Source: Bacteroidota bacterium (GTDB lineage: Bacteria; Bacteroidota; Bacteroidia; Bacteroidales; UBA1402). Taken from it: a stretch of DNA of 22,499 bases. How positions within the stretch are numbered: the first letter of the stretch is position 1; each line of letters opens with the position of its first letter. Where the stretch lies: contig JAUZOU010000012.1 in NCBI GenBank assembly GCA_030706285.1, positions 1 to 22,499 of the forward strand, in the 5' to 3' direction. The position numbers were made by a program, and so were the translations under genes. A model generated the notes under the pieces. It saw only the letters and a program-made list of their open reading frames with translations, did not search any database and was not told the DNA's origin. This document shows, piece after piece, positions 1-9,203 of this stretch.

Positions 1-1
1 C

Positions 2-1171
2 GGTGTTGTACAGTGTACGAATGGTAAGCTATTATTGGTTAAAGGCCAGCAAGGGTCTGTCTTTTCTTTCGGCCAACGAGATGTAGAAGGTAAGGGCTAT
101 GACATCAAGTGTGGTACATACTATTATTATATGGATGTAAATGGCAGTTTGGCCTGCACGACAGATGTTCCTGTCAATAAGGCTAATTTTGATGCTGTGT
201 CTCCTTATTATTTCAACATTGTTGATGCGCTGACCGATTATAAAAACAAAGTGTCGGAAGAAGAAAAGACCGGCTTGTTCAAGACCTGGGAATTCAACGC
301 TACTCCTGTAGAAGATCCTTCTACTCACGGGTATGTGACTGATTCACTGGGCAATTCAACCGAAAAATTCATGTCTGAATATAACGATACCAAGATGGTT
401 GATGGTTGGAGAATGAGCCGTTGGAGAGCCTATACGCGTGTTAATCAGGAAAAGGTGGCTACGACAAGCGGAACAGATACTTGTCTGGTCTTAAGTACCG
501 CTCCGGTTTATGACAATTTTGACGGATCGCAAACAGGCCTCACCTATGATTTGTCTGCCGGCCCTGCTATGCGTTATGATTTTGGTACTCAAAAACCATT
601 TTATGCCCGTGATCCGAGCCCGCGTGATTCTTCTCATGCTATTTATCTGAATGCCGGTTACACACGCTATATTGCCATGAAATGGAAAGGAACCAACGAT
701 AATATTTCTTTGGGACAACTGAATTTCTTATTACCGACAGGTCAGAATGGATTGAATATCACTTCAACCAATGCCGCCGGCATCAAAGGCGATGTCCTCT
801 ACTGGGATATGCTCCAATGCGGTGCTGTCGTAGGAAAGCAACTATATACCAGTGCGTTCTTCAGTACCCTCGGTTTCGAGAAAACAACCGACAAAATTTA
901 TATCGACTGGATGAGAACTTACGATTCTGTGGATGCGATACCGACGGAGAACTTAACGCTTGCCGATGGTGTCAGTCATTCAGTTGTACCTGACCGGGTA
1001 AAAGCCTTTGTGGACGGTCATGTGATCAATGTATTCAGTGAAAACGGAGCTGTCTATTCCATTACGGGTGCATTGGTTGCCCGGGTTTCAGGTGTGGCTC
1101 ATGTCACTGTCGCTTCCGGTGTTTATCTGATCAGGTCCGGTTCGGCAGTCGAGAAAGTTGTTGTCAAATAA
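2..1171 (+). CDS. Secreted surface protein, 3' part, jelly-roll-like end and sorting-like C-terminus (5' end outside window)
   Basis: The reading frame is open from the first full codon of the window (position 2) with no credible start. A TTG at 35 is not preceded by a stop, so the gene begins upstream and about 389 residues are visible. The protein is rich in Tyr, Asp, Asn and Thr, as Bacteroidetes surface proteins often are. Around positions 890-930 it reads IYIDWMRTYDS, which resembles the last strand of jelly-roll carbohydrate-binding or GH16-like folds (usually DWVRVY). The last 50 or so residues (VYSITGALVARV, then GVYLIRSG and VEKVVVK) resemble the short beta-domain ending of type A C-terminal sorting domains of type IX secretion clients. 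I do not recognise the family of the main body. It may be a surface glycan-binding protein closing an upstream PUL operon, because a strong terminator follows it. The coding call is sure and the function is not. Confidence 0.8.
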   Translation, partial: GVVQCTNGKLLLVKGQQGSVFSFGQRDVEGKGYDIKCGTYYYYMDVNGSLACTTDVPVNKANFDAVSPYYFNIVDALTDYKNKVSEEEKTGLFKTWEFNATPVEDPSTHGYVTDSLGNSTEKFMSEYNDTKMVDGWRMSRWRAYTRVNQEKVATTSGTDTCLVLSTAPVYDNFDGSQTGLTYDLSAGPAMRYDFGTQKPFYARDPSPRDSSHAIYLNAGYTRYIAMKWKGTNDNISLGQLNFLLPTGQNGLNITSTNAAGIKGDVLYWDMLQCGAVVGKQLYTSAFFSTLGFEKTTDKIYIDWMRTYDSVDAIPTENLTLADGVSHSVVPDRVKAFVDGHVINVFSENGAVYSITGALVARVSGVAHVTVASGVYLIRSGSAVEKVVVK

Positions 1172-1189
1172 TGTTCTTTTGTAAAAATC

Positions 1190-1221
1190 GGTAAGAGGTC
1201 TTCGGACCTCTTGCCTTTTTT
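1190..1221 (+). terminator. Intrinsic terminator with UUCG tetraloop
   Basis: The arms are GGTAAGAGGTC (1190-1200) and GACCTCTTGCC (1205-1215). They pair over 11 positions with a single T-G wobble around the loop TTCG (1201-1204), and six T residues follow (1216-1221). A C-closed UUCG loop is exceptionally stable in RNA. The hairpin begins 18 bases after the stop of the upstream partial gene and ends 23 bases before the ATG of the first FAS1 gene. It therefore most likely ends the upstream transcript, though an attenuating or read-through role for the downstream operon is possible. Confidence 0.9.
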
Positions 1222-1244
1222 CGTTTCTATCAAATATAAAAGTA

Positions 1245-3227
1245 ATGAAATCACGTTGTAAAGAGCTGATCTGGGGCTTGATCTGTGTGTCGCTTTTTGC
1301 CGTTGCCGGTTGTACGGATTCAGACAATACCGGAGGCAGCTATACGACTTTTACAGGCCAAACCATTAAGGATTTTCTGGATAGTCACAGTGCCTATTCC
1401 GAGTTCGAAGAAGCGTTGAACAAGGTAAATGCTCTTTCATTGATGGCTTCTTACGGTAAATACACTTGCTTTATACCTGATAATCAGGCTGTTAATAATT
1501 ATATAACTGAACACGGCTATGCTTCTTTCGAACAATTCCTGGATTCGGCAAAAGCGGTCAAGCAAATGGTGTTCTATCACATTATCGATGGAGAAGCGAA
1601 TAAAGTAAGTCCTTATTATACAAAAGGATTTAATGCCGGTTCCATCGGGACCAAGAATATGATCGGCCGGTATCTCTACACAACGCTTTCTGCCGACGGG
1701 ACAGCCTGGATGATCAATAACAATTCCCGGATCGTATCGGGAGATAATGTCATGGTTAATGGCGTCGTTCACCTGGTTAACAAGGTGGTAGAAGGCAATG
1801 ACGATCTGTTGCCTGATTTTATTGATAAGGAAGGTCTTTTTTCAATTTACAGTGAAGCGTTGAAGGCAACAGGCTTGCGCGATTCGTTGCTACTGATAGA
1901 AGATGAATCTTATATACAGAAAACGACCGATGCTCCAGCTAAGAAAGAATACGGTTATACCGCATTGCTGGAAACTGATTCAGTACTCGCGCTGAACAAT
2001 ATCCACAATCTGGCGCAGATGCGAACCTACGCCGAAAGTAAATACCCTGACGGAAAAGGGCTTGACGACAAAAACATCAATAGCAGTCTTTATCGTTTTG
2101 TCGCCTATCATTTGCTTCCCGAAAAACTGACTTCCGATCAACTTTGCCCGACAAAAGATTTTGCTGTGACGCAGACATTCGAAAAGGAAGACTGGCAAAA
2201 GGAAAATTTTCGTGACGGCAAGTTCTCATTGGAGACCTATTGGTTTCCGATGGCACAAAATACGCTGCTGGACGTTCAGCTGTTTAAATGGCGCGACAAA
2301 GATGCCCAGAAACCCATCTTCAATGACACCCGTAATCCATACGATCCTAAATACACCAATATGACAGAGGAAGTGAAGGATGTTGTCACACTTGATCTTC
2401 CGCACAGTAACCTGGATTGTCTGAACGGTATTATTCATTCATTAACCGGTATGCTGGTGTATGATGAATCCCTCTATCATAAGCGTATCCGGATAGATTT
2501 TACGTCTTTCTTTCCGGAATTGTGGAACAATGATTTGCTTCGTCACAACAAAGACTATTTGATTCCCCTCGGTTATTGCAAGAACGTCAAATTTGATGAT
2601 AAAGAAGGCGTTTATCTGAAATACATTGACAGTAATCCCCATAGTTTTCTCTGGAGCGATATGTTCACCATGTACGGACGCTGCAACATGACCATCAAAA
2701 TCGGGCCCATTCCGTCCGGTAGCTATGAGGTACGGATCGGTTATCGTGTCCGTGCGGCAGATTACGGCATTGTTCAGTATTATCTGGATGGACAGCCGTG
2801 TGGCATTCCGCTTGATCAGACGTTAAGTGCCAAGGCCGATGCTTCAATCGGATGGGTTCAGGTTTGGTGGTGGCGATACGGAGGCGGTGATGATGATCCG
2901 TATTTGGGAGACTCCTGGATTTCCGGAAGCGAGACGGAAGACGATTATTACGGATTCCAGAACGATAAGGATATGCGCAACCGTGGTTATATGAAAGCCC
3001 CTGACTGCTTTACCAGCAGAGAACTGGCCAATAATAATTATGATCCTGTCCATGTCGGAACGGCACGAAACGACCCTAATGGATTACGCCGCATACTGAA
3101 GATGGTCACCTGGAACCAGACGACCACTCATGAGTTTCGAGTTTCCGCTTTGATGAACAAACAGTTCATGCTTGATTTCATCGAGTTTATTCCGAAAGAT
3201 CTGATTGAAGATGAGGATACTCATTGA
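1245..3227 (+). CDS. FAS1-A: fasciclin-domain surface lipoprotein with beta-rich C-terminal tail
   Basis: The 660-residue protein starts with a type II signal peptide ending in lipobox VAGC (Cys23). The following residues TDSD are acidic, as in the Bacteroidetes lipoprotein export signal, so it is probably displayed on the outer face of the outer membrane. Two FAS1 units are visible. Unit one (about 35-183) has YTCFIPDNQAV in place of the usual TVFAPTNEAF strand and ends with NGVVHLVNKVV (from residue 172). Unit two (about 190-405) is larger and ends with NGIIHSLTGMLV (from residue 394). Residues from about 415 to the end form a different, beta-rich and aromatic-rich segment (SYEVRIGYRVRA, QYYLDGQPCGI, WVQVWWWRYGG) that closes with MLDFIEFIPKD, like the final strand of CBM-type jelly rolls. 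It is first in the run of + strand genes after the terminator, with FAS1-B 23 bases downstream. Its role as a glycan or protein-binding partner of SusC1/SusD1 is inferred. Confidence 0.9.
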   Translation: MKSRCKELIWGLICVSLFAVAGCTDSDNTGGSYTTFTGQTIKDFLDSHSAYSEFEEALNKVNALSLMASYGKYTCFIPDNQAVNNYITEHGYASFEQFLDSAKAVKQMVFYHIIDGEANKVSPYYTKGFNAGSIGTKNMIGRYLYTTLSADGTAWMINNNSRIVSGDNVMVNGVVHLVNKVVEGNDDLLPDFIDKEGLFSIYSEALKATGLRDSLLLIEDESYIQKTTDAPAKKEYGYTALLETDSVLALNNIHNLAQMRTYAESKYPDGKGLDDKNINSSLYRFVAYHLLPEKLTSDQLCPTKDFAVTQTFEKEDWQKENFRDGKFSLETYWFPMAQNTLLDVQLFKWRDKDAQKPIFNDTRNPYDPKYTNMTEEVKDVVTLDLPHSNLDCLNGIIHSLTGMLVYDESLYHKRIRIDFTSFFPELWNNDLLRHNKDYLIPLGYCKNVKFDDKEGVYLKYIDSNPHSFLWSDMFTMYGRCNMTIKIGPIPSGSYEVRIGYRVRAADYGIVQYYLDGQPCGIPLDQTLSAKADASIGWVQVWWWRYGGGDDDPYLGDSWISGSETEDDYYGFQNDKDMRNRGYMKAPDCFTSRELANNNYDPVHVGTARNDPNGLRRILKMVTWNQTTTHEFRVSALMNKQFMLDFIEFIPKDLIEDEDTH

Positions 3228-3250
3228 AATAGGTTGAAAATAGTACGATT

Positions 3251-5758
3251 ATGAAGATAAACAGATTATTCCTGTTGGCCTTGCTGGGAGCTGCCCTTCT
3301 GTTACCCACTTTTTCCTGTAAGGACATATTTGATGAGGAAGAGAATCAGACACCATCCTGGCTTGGAGAAAATATCTACGATTATTTGAAAAGCAGAGGC
3401 GACTGCAACTACTATATCCGTCTGATTGACGACTGTGGGCTGAAATCGACCATGCAGCTGTCTGGCAGCAATACGGTCTTTTTTTCCAATGATAAGGCCT
3501 TCAACCGGTTTTTTAAGACCAATACCCTGGGTATAAACCGTTATGAAGACATTCCCTATTCGATGAAAAAAATATTTCTACGGATCGGTGTTGTCGAGAA
3601 TGCACAACTGATAGAACGGCTGTCTTATAGTGACCATGGTCAGATTTTGCTTCGCCGCACCACCAGTATGGAAGTCAGCGATACGATTCCTGTTGTTTCA
3701 CCTGACAAGTTGCCTGTAAATAACTATTTTGCCCCGTACAGGAAAGCGGGTAAACCGATGTATCTGCTGCAGGATGCAACACCCTGGACATTGGTACAGT
3801 TCTTTCCGGAGGTTATGTCGCAAAAAGGGATCACCGCCGGTGATTTCAATTTTATCTCAGGCCATCATATGTCTTCGTCTCTTGATTCTGCCTATTTATA
3901 CGGTACCAGAATTGTGAAGCAGGATATTATTTGCAAAAACGGCTACCTTCATGAGCTGGAAGATTTACTGCTGCCACCGGATAATATGGCCGGTTATATC
4001 CGTTCAAACAAAAACCTGAGCCGCTTCAACAGCTTGTTGGATCGCTTTTGTTGTCCGGTATATTACGGCCGTACCACCAATCATGACTCGATTTTCCAAC
4101 TGCGTTATTTCAATACAGGAAGCCGCTCTTATACAACCGATCCAAAAGGCATTTCTGCTCCGGGGACATTGATCTACGATCCGGGCTGGAATCTTTATGC
4201 TTCGACGACTACCACAGGAACTCAAAATGGCTATGAGCAGACAATGGGCTGTCTGTTCGTGCCGACAAATGAAGCATTGGATGCCTTTTTTTCTCCGACC
4301 GGTGATGGCTCTGATTTTTACAATGCATTCGGCTCATGGGATAAAGTGCCCAACAGTATGGTGGCTGATATCCTGAACAGTCATATGAAAAACAATTTTT
4401 TGACTGCCTTGCCGAGTCAGTTTGATAAAATTGAAGATGAGAACGGCTATTCCATGGATGTTAAAAGTTCGAATATCGTTGGCAGCTATATTGCCCGTAA
4501 CGGATTGGTTTATGTCACAAACAAGGTGTTTCCTCCGCAGGATTACCGGACGGTGATGGGGCCGGCTAAGATCGATACCATGAATGCACTTTTTAATAAA
4601 GCAATTACCAATACCAGCTATTCGTATTTCGCCTATTTGCTTCGGGCCCCTCAAAATGTCTATCATTTTTTTGTGACACCTGATTTGTATATGAAGAATT
4701 ATAAAGATCCTGTCGCACAAGGATATACCTCATCCGATTGGAAATGCAACCTGAATTTCTATCTGAATGCATCCAACCAAATTGCTGCGACACCGATCCG
4801 GATCAATAACGGGCAAACGATTGTTTCGGACAACTATCCGTTGGGAGCCAGGGGAATTGTGACCGGCTGCATGAAAAACCGGATCAATGATATCCTGAAC
4901 ACTCATACCATCGTAATGGATTATGATGGTGAACTGGAAGAGGATCTGGCGGCCGGACAGGAATATTTTATTTCCAATGGCTATGCGCCGATCCATATCA
5001 CAGCCAATACGTCAGGTGGCGAGGTAGCCGGAGCTGGCAATACAAACAGCCTCACGATTAAGAAAGTCTTTAAAAAGACGAACGGCAAAACCTATATTGT
5101 TGACGGTATCATTCAGAATACGACGACTTCGATTTATGATATCCTGAGTTCCCATACCGAATTCAGTGCCTTCTTCGATATTTGCAACGAATTGGGCTTA
5201 TTTTCGACGCGGGCAGCCAATGGCGATGCGGCGCTTGACTATAAGGTCAGCTTCTTGAATCAGTATCATTATACGGTTTATGTGCCCACCAATGCGGCCA
5301 TTTTACAGGCACAGCGTGATGGGGTTATCCCAACGCTCGAAGCCTACCGGAACGAGGGAGACGCGGCACTCAAAGATGCCATGGCAGAAAAACTGACCCG
5401 TTTTATCCGGTATCATTTCCAGGATAATGCGATTTTCATTAAGGGAAAAAAGGAGACCACCGCCTACCTGACATCTACCCTGAATACGGCAACGAATAAA
5501 TTTTACCCGGTAACCGTTCAGAATACGGGTGATGCCATCACCTTGACCGGCGCGAACTACGGCAAAGCCACTGTCGTAACAAGTGGCGGACTTTTCAATC
5601 TGATGGCACGTGATATTGTCGTCAATAGCAAGGTCCGGGATCAGGCGACAGAAATTGAGACTTACTCTTATGCGGTGATCCACCAGATTGATCATTATCT
5701 CTATTTTAACAGTCTGCCGGCTTCCTCCAGGAAAAGGGTCACTGTAACCAAACGATAA
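3251..5758 (+). CDS. FAS1-B: large multi-fasciclin surface lipoprotein
   Basis: The 835-residue protein has a type II signal peptide with lipobox TFSC (Cys23) followed by the acidic stretch KDIFDEEE. Four FAS1-like units can be traced. Unit one spans about 35-240 (NIYDYLKSRG, TVFFSNDKAF, and NGYLHELEDLLL from residue 230). Unit two spans about 250-430 (LFVPTNEALDAFF, and NGLVYVTNKVF from residue 417). Unit three, divergent, spans about 445-620 (MNALFNKAITN, YHFFVTPDLYM, KTYIVDGIIQN). Unit four spans about 624-800 (SIYDILSSHTEFSAFF, YTVYVPTNAAI, LTRFIRYHFQDN, GGLFNLMARDIV). Unlike FAS1-A and FAS1-C it has no CBM-like tail and ends in a short basic peptide. It lies between FAS1-A and susC1, and SusC1 starts 10 bases after its stop. 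FAS1 domains mediate adhesion in other organisms. Here a scaffold or ligand-binding role beside SusC1/SusD1 is inferred from position only. The four-unit count is my reading of weakly similar repeats. Confidence 0.9.
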   Translation: MKINRLFLLALLGAALLLPTFSCKDIFDEEENQTPSWLGENIYDYLKSRGDCNYYIRLIDDCGLKSTMQLSGSNTVFFSNDKAFNRFFKTNTLGINRYEDIPYSMKKIFLRIGVVENAQLIERLSYSDHGQILLRRTTSMEVSDTIPVVSPDKLPVNNYFAPYRKAGKPMYLLQDATPWTLVQFFPEVMSQKGITAGDFNFISGHHMSSSLDSAYLYGTRIVKQDIICKNGYLHELEDLLLPPDNMAGYIRSNKNLSRFNSLLDRFCCPVYYGRTTNHDSIFQLRYFNTGSRSYTTDPKGISAPGTLIYDPGWNLYASTTTTGTQNGYEQTMGCLFVPTNEALDAFFSPTGDGSDFYNAFGSWDKVPNSMVADILNSHMKNNFLTALPSQFDKIEDENGYSMDVKSSNIVGSYIARNGLVYVTNKVFPPQDYRTVMGPAKIDTMNALFNKAITNTSYSYFAYLLRAPQNVYHFFVTPDLYMKNYKDPVAQGYTSSDWKCNLNFYLNASNQIAATPIRINNGQTIVSDNYPLGARGIVTGCMKNRINDILNTHTIVMDYDGELEEDLAAGQEYFISNGYAPIHITANTSGGEVAGAGNTNSLTIKKVFKKTNGKTYIVDGIIQNTTTSIYDILSSHTEFSAFFDICNELGLFSTRAANGDAALDYKVSFLNQYHYTVYVPTNAAILQAQRDGVIPTLEAYRNEGDAALKDAMAEKLTRFIRYHFQDNAIFIKGKKETTAYLTSTLNTATNKFYPVTVQNTGDAITLTGANYGKATVVTSGGLFNLMARDIVVNSKVRDQATEIETYSYAVIHQIDHYLYFNSLPASSRKRVTVTKR

Positions 5759-5768
5759 CGGCTGTTTC

Positions 5769-8700
5769 ATGAAAAAGATAGTATGTATATCCCTGTTCCT
5801 GTTGGCTGTTGTTCAGCTGGGAGCTCAAAATATGGTCAGCGGTCGTGTGACGGATCTTAATAACGGTCTGGAACTGATTGGTTGTAGTGTGGCGGAGATT
5901 GATGCCAACAACCGTGTCATCGGAGGCGGCGTGACAGATAACAACGGTGATTTTTCTTTCAGATTGAAAAATGCGAAAGACCGGCTTTCCGTTTCCTATA
6001 TTGGTTACATAACTCAGATTATAGCCATTGGCAATAACCGCCATTTTCAAGTCAAACTGAACGGAAACAACCGACAGCTGGGTGATGTGGTGGTCCATGC
6101 CAAAAAGAAAAAGAGTGACGGTTCATTCAATATTGCACAACGGGAGGAGAGTATGGCTTTGTCTACGTTCAAAATGGATGCCATAGAAGGTATTTCAGTG
6201 TCTTCGGCCGAAGACGCCCTCCAGGGCCGGGTAGCCGGTTTGGATATTATTGGCAGCGGCGTCCCTGGCAGCGGCAGCCAGATGCGTATCCGCGGAACAA
6301 CGACCATTACCGGTAATGCCCAGCCATTGGTTGTTGTCAACGGTGTTCCTTTCAGTGGCAATATTGATGCTACATTTGATTTCAGTAATGCGACCGACCA
6401 GGAGTATGCCGATTTGCTGAATGTGAATACTGATGACATTGAGGAAATCACCGTTTTGAAAGATGCTGCCTCTACCGCCATGTGGGGGTCGAAAGGGGCG
6501 AATGGTGTCTTGTTGATAAAAACGAAAAAAGGAAGCCGCGGTAAAACGAGCTTATCTTATTCATATAAGTTATCGGGCGCGACTCAACCGAAAGGAATGG
6601 ATATGCTGTCCGGATCCGATTATACTATGTTGATGAAACAGGAATTCTTCAATCAGACATTGGCAAGCAGTCAGTCTTATTCGGATTATTCGTTTGATGA
6701 ATTGAACTATAATTACACCAATTTTGCCCAGGCCTATAATTATGACCACAATACCGATTGGGTCGCAGCCGTTACAAAACAAGGCTGGATCAACGATCAT
6801 TACCTGACTGTGAGTGGAGGAGGAGAACGTGCTAATTTCAGGCTTTCGGCCGGCTATTATGACCAGACGGGAACCAATCTGAAACAGGCATATCAGCGCT
6901 ATACGACCCGTGCTCAGCTGGATTATAATGTGTCCAGCCGTATGCTGTTTTCTTCCGAGTTTCAGTATACGTATTCGAATAATGACAGAAATTATAGTTC
7001 CCTGTTGGATATTGCCTATAAGAAAATGCCCAACATGGCGATTTACGAAGAAGATGCCCTGGGTAACCTCACCGGCAAATATTTCAATATCACGCCTGGT
7101 GAAGGGATCGGAAATACGAGCGGCCGGTTCGATTCAAATCAGCGAAATTTGATGAACCCGGTTGCTTTGGGAAACCTGGCGAAAAATAACCTGAAAGGGT
7201 ACCGGATTCTGCCGAAAATCGCTCTTCAGTTCGACTTCTTTGATCCGGATGAGATCTATTTACGTTACAACGGATGGGTAACCATCGATATGAACCATGA
7301 ACTTACGCAAAGATACCTGCCGGCAGCGTGTGTGTTTAATTCGAACACCAACTATGGTAGTGCCAATCAGGCGAGCAATCAGGTGTCTGATAAAATGACA
7401 GTTTCCACAGAGAATAGCCTGACCTGGCAGAGCCGGTTTCCCGATCCCAATAAACACGACCTGCAGGTGCAGATCAAGATGCAAACGGCCACTTCGACCA
7501 GCAATGCCCAGTATTTAGAGACAGGTGGCTTACCAAGTTCAGAGATGACGGATGCCATTGCTACCGGCCATCTTAACAGTACGACGAATGGCAACAGCAG
7601 TGACCGCAGCATCGGTTGGATGGGACGTCTTCACTATACGTTGCTTGGCCGGTACATTTTCGACGCCAATTACAGGGTTGACGGCAGTACTCAGTTCGGA
7701 TCGGCTAACCGGTACGGTTTGTTCCCCGGAGTCGCTGCCAAATGGATCATTTCCGATGAACCGTTGTTCAAGAGTTCTGTCGGCAATCTGGTCGGCGAAC
7801 GTGTGGTCACCTTATTGGCTATCCGTCCCAGTTGGGGTATTGCAGGCCGTCAGCCAGGTATGAACTATTTGCAATACAGCTTATTATCGACAGCTTCACA
7901 AGGCTATATGGATATGAGTGCCGTCTATCCGACACGTATTCGTCTGGACGGACTGAAATGGGAGAGAGTAACTTCGTTAAATCTTGGAAGTGACCTGGAG
8001 TTGTGGGACGGAAAAGTGGCTGTCAATTTTGACTGGTATAAAAAAAGAACCAATGATTTATTGTTCAGTGATATAGATATTCCATCCACTTCCGGCTTTG
8101 CTACACTTACCTATAAAAATGTCGGTTCCATGGATAACAACGGATGGGAATTGAACGTCAGCCTGAACAAGGTGGTTGAATCGAATAAATTTTCCATGGA
8201 TGTCAACTGTAATTTTGCCTCCAACAAAAATACCATCCGGAGTCTGGATGAGAGTGTATTGAACAACTTCAACAATCACGAGAATTTTGGCAACGGTGAC
8301 TATTATACCCGTTTGCAGGTAGGTCATTCGTTCGGTTCGATCTATGGATTCCGTTACAAAGGTGTTTATTCATACAGTTTCGAGAACCTGGACGAAGCGA
8401 CGGCAGAAGGTAAAACCTGCCCGGCAGCCCGTGATGCCAATGGCCATATCATGTATAACTACGATGGAACGGCAAAGCCTATGTACTATTATTACAGTGG
8501 TGCCAAATACCAATTCAAAGGTGGTGATGCCATCTATGAGGATATCAATCATGACGGATCCATCGATCAGTACGATGTGGTTTATTTGGGTGATTGCAAC
8601 CCGAAAATGACTGGTGGTTTCGGTTTGACGTTCCGCTATGATAAATATGCCGTCAACTTTTTCTGCAATTACCGTTATGGTGGCAAAATAGTCAATATGG

Positions 8701-9107
8701 CACGCATGAATGCCGAAAATATGTATTATGCGTATAACCAGTGTACGACGGTTAATTGGCGTTGGCGCAAAGAGGGCGATGTGACGGATGTTCCCCGTGC
8801 CGTTTACCAGCAGGGCTATAATTGGTTGGCTTCGGACCGGTATGTGGAAGACGGGTCATTCCTGCGCATGAAATACATTATGTTTCGGTATGCTGTTCCG
8901 AACAATCTGGTGAAGCACATCGGATTAGATCGATTGAGTGCCTATCTGACCATCAACAATATTTTCTGTCTGGATCACTATTCGGGTGCCGATCCTGAAA
9001 TCAATATCTGTACCGATACTTCCAAGGATTTTTATGGCATTTGTATGGATAATTCGACAACGCCCCGTCCTCATGAATGGACATTGGGCTTTTCGGCAAC
9101 CTTCTGA
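5769..9107 (+). CDS. SusC1: SusC-type TonB-dependent outer-membrane transporter
   Basis: At 1112 residues this is the usual size for a SusC homologue. A type I signal peptide (residues 1 to about 20, ending LGAQ) is followed by a carboxypeptidase-D-like beta domain (about 22-108: VSGRVTDLNNG, GVTDNNGDFSF, LSVSYIGY). A short linker (VVVHAKKKK) occupies the place of the TonB-interacting region. The plug domain has GRVAGLDI starting at Gly153, MRIRGTTTI, QPLVVVNGVPF, ITVLKDAAST and WGSKGANGV (Trp239 where Tyr is usual). The rest is a 22-strand-type barrel rich in aromatic and Asn residues, ending PRPHEWTLGFSATF as the family does. It imports oligosaccharides, or sometimes peptides, using TonB energy, with SusD1 as the surface lid. 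SusD1 follows immediately. Family is certain and the ligand is unknown. Confidence 0.97.
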   Translation: MKKIVCISLFLLAVVQLGAQNMVSGRVTDLNNGLELIGCSVAEIDANNRVIGGGVTDNNGDFSFRLKNAKDRLSVSYIGYITQIIAIGNNRHFQVKLNGNNRQLGDVVVHAKKKKSDGSFNIAQREESMALSTFKMDAIEGISVSSAEDALQGRVAGLDIIGSGVPGSGSQMRIRGTTTITGNAQPLVVVNGVPFSGNIDATFDFSNATDQEYADLLNVNTDDIEEITVLKDAASTAMWGSKGANGVLLIKTKKGSRGKTSLSYSYKLSGATQPKGMDMLSGSDYTMLMKQEFFNQTLASSQSYSDYSFDELNYNYTNFAQAYNYDHNTDWVAAVTKQGWINDHYLTVSGGGERANFRLSAGYYDQTGTNLKQAYQRYTTRAQLDYNVSSRMLFSSEFQYTYSNNDRNYSSLLDIAYKKMPNMAIYEEDALGNLTGKYFNITPGEGIGNTSGRFDSNQRNLMNPVALGNLAKNNLKGYRILPKIALQFDFFDPDEIYLRYNGWVTIDMNHELTQRYLPAACVFNSNTNYGSANQASNQVSDKMTVSTENSLTWQSRFPDPNKHDLQVQIKMQTATSTSNAQYLETGGLPSSEMTDAIATGHLNSTTNGNSSDRSIGWMGRLHYTLLGRYIFDANYRVDGSTQFGSANRYGLFPGVAAKWIISDEPLFKSSVGNLVGERVVTLLAIRPSWGIAGRQPGMNYLQYSLLSTASQGYMDMSAVYPTRIRLDGLKWERVTSLNLGSDLELWDGKVAVNFDWYKKRTNDLLFSDIDIPSTSGFATLTYKNVGSMDNNGWELNVSLNKVVESNKFSMDVNCNFASNKNTIRSLDESVLNNFNNHENFGNGDYYTRLQVGHSFGSIYGFRYKGVYSYSFENLDEATAEGKTCPAARDANGHIMYNYDGTAKPMYYYYSGAKYQFKGGDAIYEDINHDGSIDQYDVVYLGDCNPKMTGGFGLTFRYDKYAVNFFCNYRYGGKIVNMARMNAENMYYAYNQCTTVNWRWRKEGDVTDVPRAVYQQGYNWLASDRYVEDGSFLRMKYIMFRYAVPNNLVKHIGLDRLSAYLTINNIFCLDHYSGADPEINICTDTSKDFYGICMDNSTTPRPHEWTLGFSATF

Positions 9108-9203
9108 TTGAATGATATAATGAAAAAGACTATGAAACGAGCATGCTTGCTTAAGCGTCTACGGAACGATTTAATTCCGCATGCGGGTTATCGTACCGAT
9201 CAT
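9108..9203 (+). other. Probable untranslated susC1-susD1 spacer with small palindromes
   Basis: The frame of susD1 is open back to a TTG at 9108 and contains ATGs at 9120, 9132 and 9204. The stretch before 9204 looks non-coding. It would place 28 or more basic residues ahead of a clean lipoprotein signal peptide, and it uses codons such as CGA, CTA and CGG that look uncommon in the neighbouring genes. It holds the perfect palindrome CCGCATGCGG (9177-9186), AGCATGCT a little earlier, and a CGGAA/TTCCG stem around an 8-base loop. If untranslated, it is the longest gap (about 96 bases) in this gene run and may carry RNA structure between susC1 and susD1. The evidence is modest. Confidence 0.4.

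Noticed and set aside
1174..1181. TTCTTTTG as a Bacteroidetes -7 promoter element (TAnnTTTG)
   Set aside because: It misses the A at position two, no convincing TTG is placed at -33, and it lies upstream of the terminator.
5303..5770. 155-codon minus-strand open frame
   Set aside because: It lies wholly antisense to the last part of FAS1-B, encodes no recognisable motif, and the + strand frame has clear FAS1 patterns and a signal peptide.
6047..6481. 144-codon minus-strand open frame
   Set aside because: It is antisense to the conserved SusC1 plug domain. Its composition is the complement of plug codons and it shows no domain.
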